A stretch of 64,000 bases of DNA, from contig DKKL01000035.1 in NCBI GenBank assembly GCA_002455255.1, positions 13,145 through 77,144 on the forward strand. The letters are read 5' to 3'. The DNA comes from Candidatus Tepidiaquacellales bacterium UBA6667. GTDB taxonomy: Bacteria; Bacteroidota; Ignavibacteria; Tepidaquicellales; Tepidaquicellaceae. The position numbers were made by a program, and so were the translations under genes. The notes under the pieces are model-generated. The model was not told the origin of the DNA, made no database searches, and saw only the letters and a program-made list of their open reading frames with translations. This document shows positions 63,693 to 64,000 of the stretch, in pieces (positions within the stretch are counted from its first letter, which is position 1; every line of letters begins with the position of its first letter).

Positions 63693-64000
63693 TCAAATAT
63701 TCTCAGCTTTACTTTCATCCATAAAACTAACTTCCCATAAATGTCCATTAATGTCCTGAAATCCTCGGTAATACATCCAGCCATGATCCTGAGCTTGCCT
63801 TGGTTCAGTTCCACCGGCTTTAACGGCATTTGTAACCATCTCATCAACTTTTTCTCGGCTTTCAACCTGAATACAGTTAATTACTTCGCAACTTTTCGTA
63901 GCATCTGAAATTGGCTTAATTGTAAAAGTCGAAAAAAAACTTTCCACAAGTAACATTACAAATGTATTATCATTTAAAATCATACAGGTTGCTTTTTCAT
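63693..64000 (-). CDS. VOC-family (glyoxalase/PhnB-like) protein, partial
   Basis: The frame runs off the right edge: from 63998 it reads EKATCMILNDNTFVMLLVESFF and continues through REKVDEMV, AGGTEPRQAQDHGWMYYRGFQDINGHLWEVSFMD, the second half of a VOC/glyoxalase fold with the final Glu of the metal site. The first ATG at 63983 is internal. At least 102 residues are present and roughly 30-40 more are likely missing. It is 1 bp upstream of the reductase gene, so the two share an operon. Confidence 0.83.
   Translation of the reverse strand, partial: EKATCMILNDNTFVMLLVESFFSTFTIKPISDATKSCEVINCIQVESREKVDEMVTNAVKAGGTEPRQAQDHGWMYYRGFQDINGHLWEVSFMDESKAENI

Noticed and set aside
63158..63865. Long 235-aa reading of the reductase gene
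   Set aside because: The first 58 residues overlap the VOC gene in another frame and do not match the family; the real start is the ATG at 63691.
1..64000. CRISPR arrays, insertion sequences, prophage genes, rRNA and tRNA
   Set aside because: No regular spaced repeats, transposase or integrase frames, or tRNA-like T-loop motifs were noticed on either strand. A dedicated search could still find a tRNA I missed.

Overview
The window is about 64 kb of A+T-rich bacterial chromosome, densely packed with genes. I found no insertion sequence, phage gene, CRISPR array, tRNA or rRNA. Several signs point to the Bacteroidetes/Chlorobi side of the FCB group, most likely an Ignavibacteria-like lineage. 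One secreted protein (20071-21312) ends in a type IX secretion sorting domain with the NYPNPFNPTT signature. Many exported proteins carry signal peptides ending in a Ser/Ala-Gln cleavage site, and several C-terminal outer-membrane barrels are present. Almost no gene has a Shine-Dalgarno sequence. TTG starts are unusually common (about 13 of 68 genes), with one GTG and one apparent CTG. The phylum assignment is inference.

Layout, left to right. 1-8.1 kb: a partial inositol-monophosphatase-like gene, an MBL-fold hydrolase and small unknowns on the minus strand; then an Fe-S maturation set on the plus strand (Mrp, lipoprotein, Nfu) and an oxalate-decarboxylase-type bicupin; then a minus-strand nucleotidyltransferase / methyltransferase / glycosidase-like operon. 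8.1-13.5 kb: nadA converges on the RNase P RNA gene, which follows the conserved block Nif3-type protein - C4 zinc ribbon - RNase H; then metF and a TolB-like propeller protein. 13.6-20 kb: mainly plus-strand housekeeping genes (arfB, pgeF, CPBP protease, cdsA, thioredoxin-like, gpmA, HAD) with a site-2 protease on the opposite strand. 20-25 kb: exported proteins (T9SS cargo, M13 peptidase, outer-membrane protein). 25-34.7 kb: a lipase/esterase, two UvrA paralogues pointing at each other around a small exported protein, and an outer-membrane protein. 34.9-38.5 kb: small unknowns, a candidate structured RNA, asnS and a NYN-domain protein.

38.2-42 kb holds a sulfur-handling operon: ArsR-type repressor, TauE exporter, two half-size YeeE/YedE-type transporters, a rhodanese and a CstB-like persulfide dioxygenase-rhodanese fusion. 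It probably imports or exports thiosulfate/sulfite and detoxifies persulfide. An ABC-2 exporter follows. 43.8-49.2 kb, on the minus strand, groups Dps, two DinB-superfamily proteins, an AlkD-like HEAT protein, a fatty-acid desaturase and a DEAD-box helicase. 49-52 kb: a two-domain aspartyl protease, an AraC regulator and an Omp28-type lipoprotein. 52.4-62 kb is one long minus-strand gene run: zincin-like secreted protein, GNAT, small membrane protein, Sua5/TsaC, then a three-gene unit of cytoplasmic propeller, membrane-anchored von Willebrand A protein and a 1,189-residue surface barrel. The window closes with a CDF metal transporter, a DHFR/RibD-like reductase and a partial VOC-family gene.

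The best candidates for something undescribed are the structured RNA with a switch-like terminator upstream of asnS (about 35.4-35.59 kb), the vWA/propeller/surface-barrel unit (52.4-58.9 kb), and the reduced Nif3 protein that keeps only its PII-like domain within the conserved rnh-rnpB neighbourhood.
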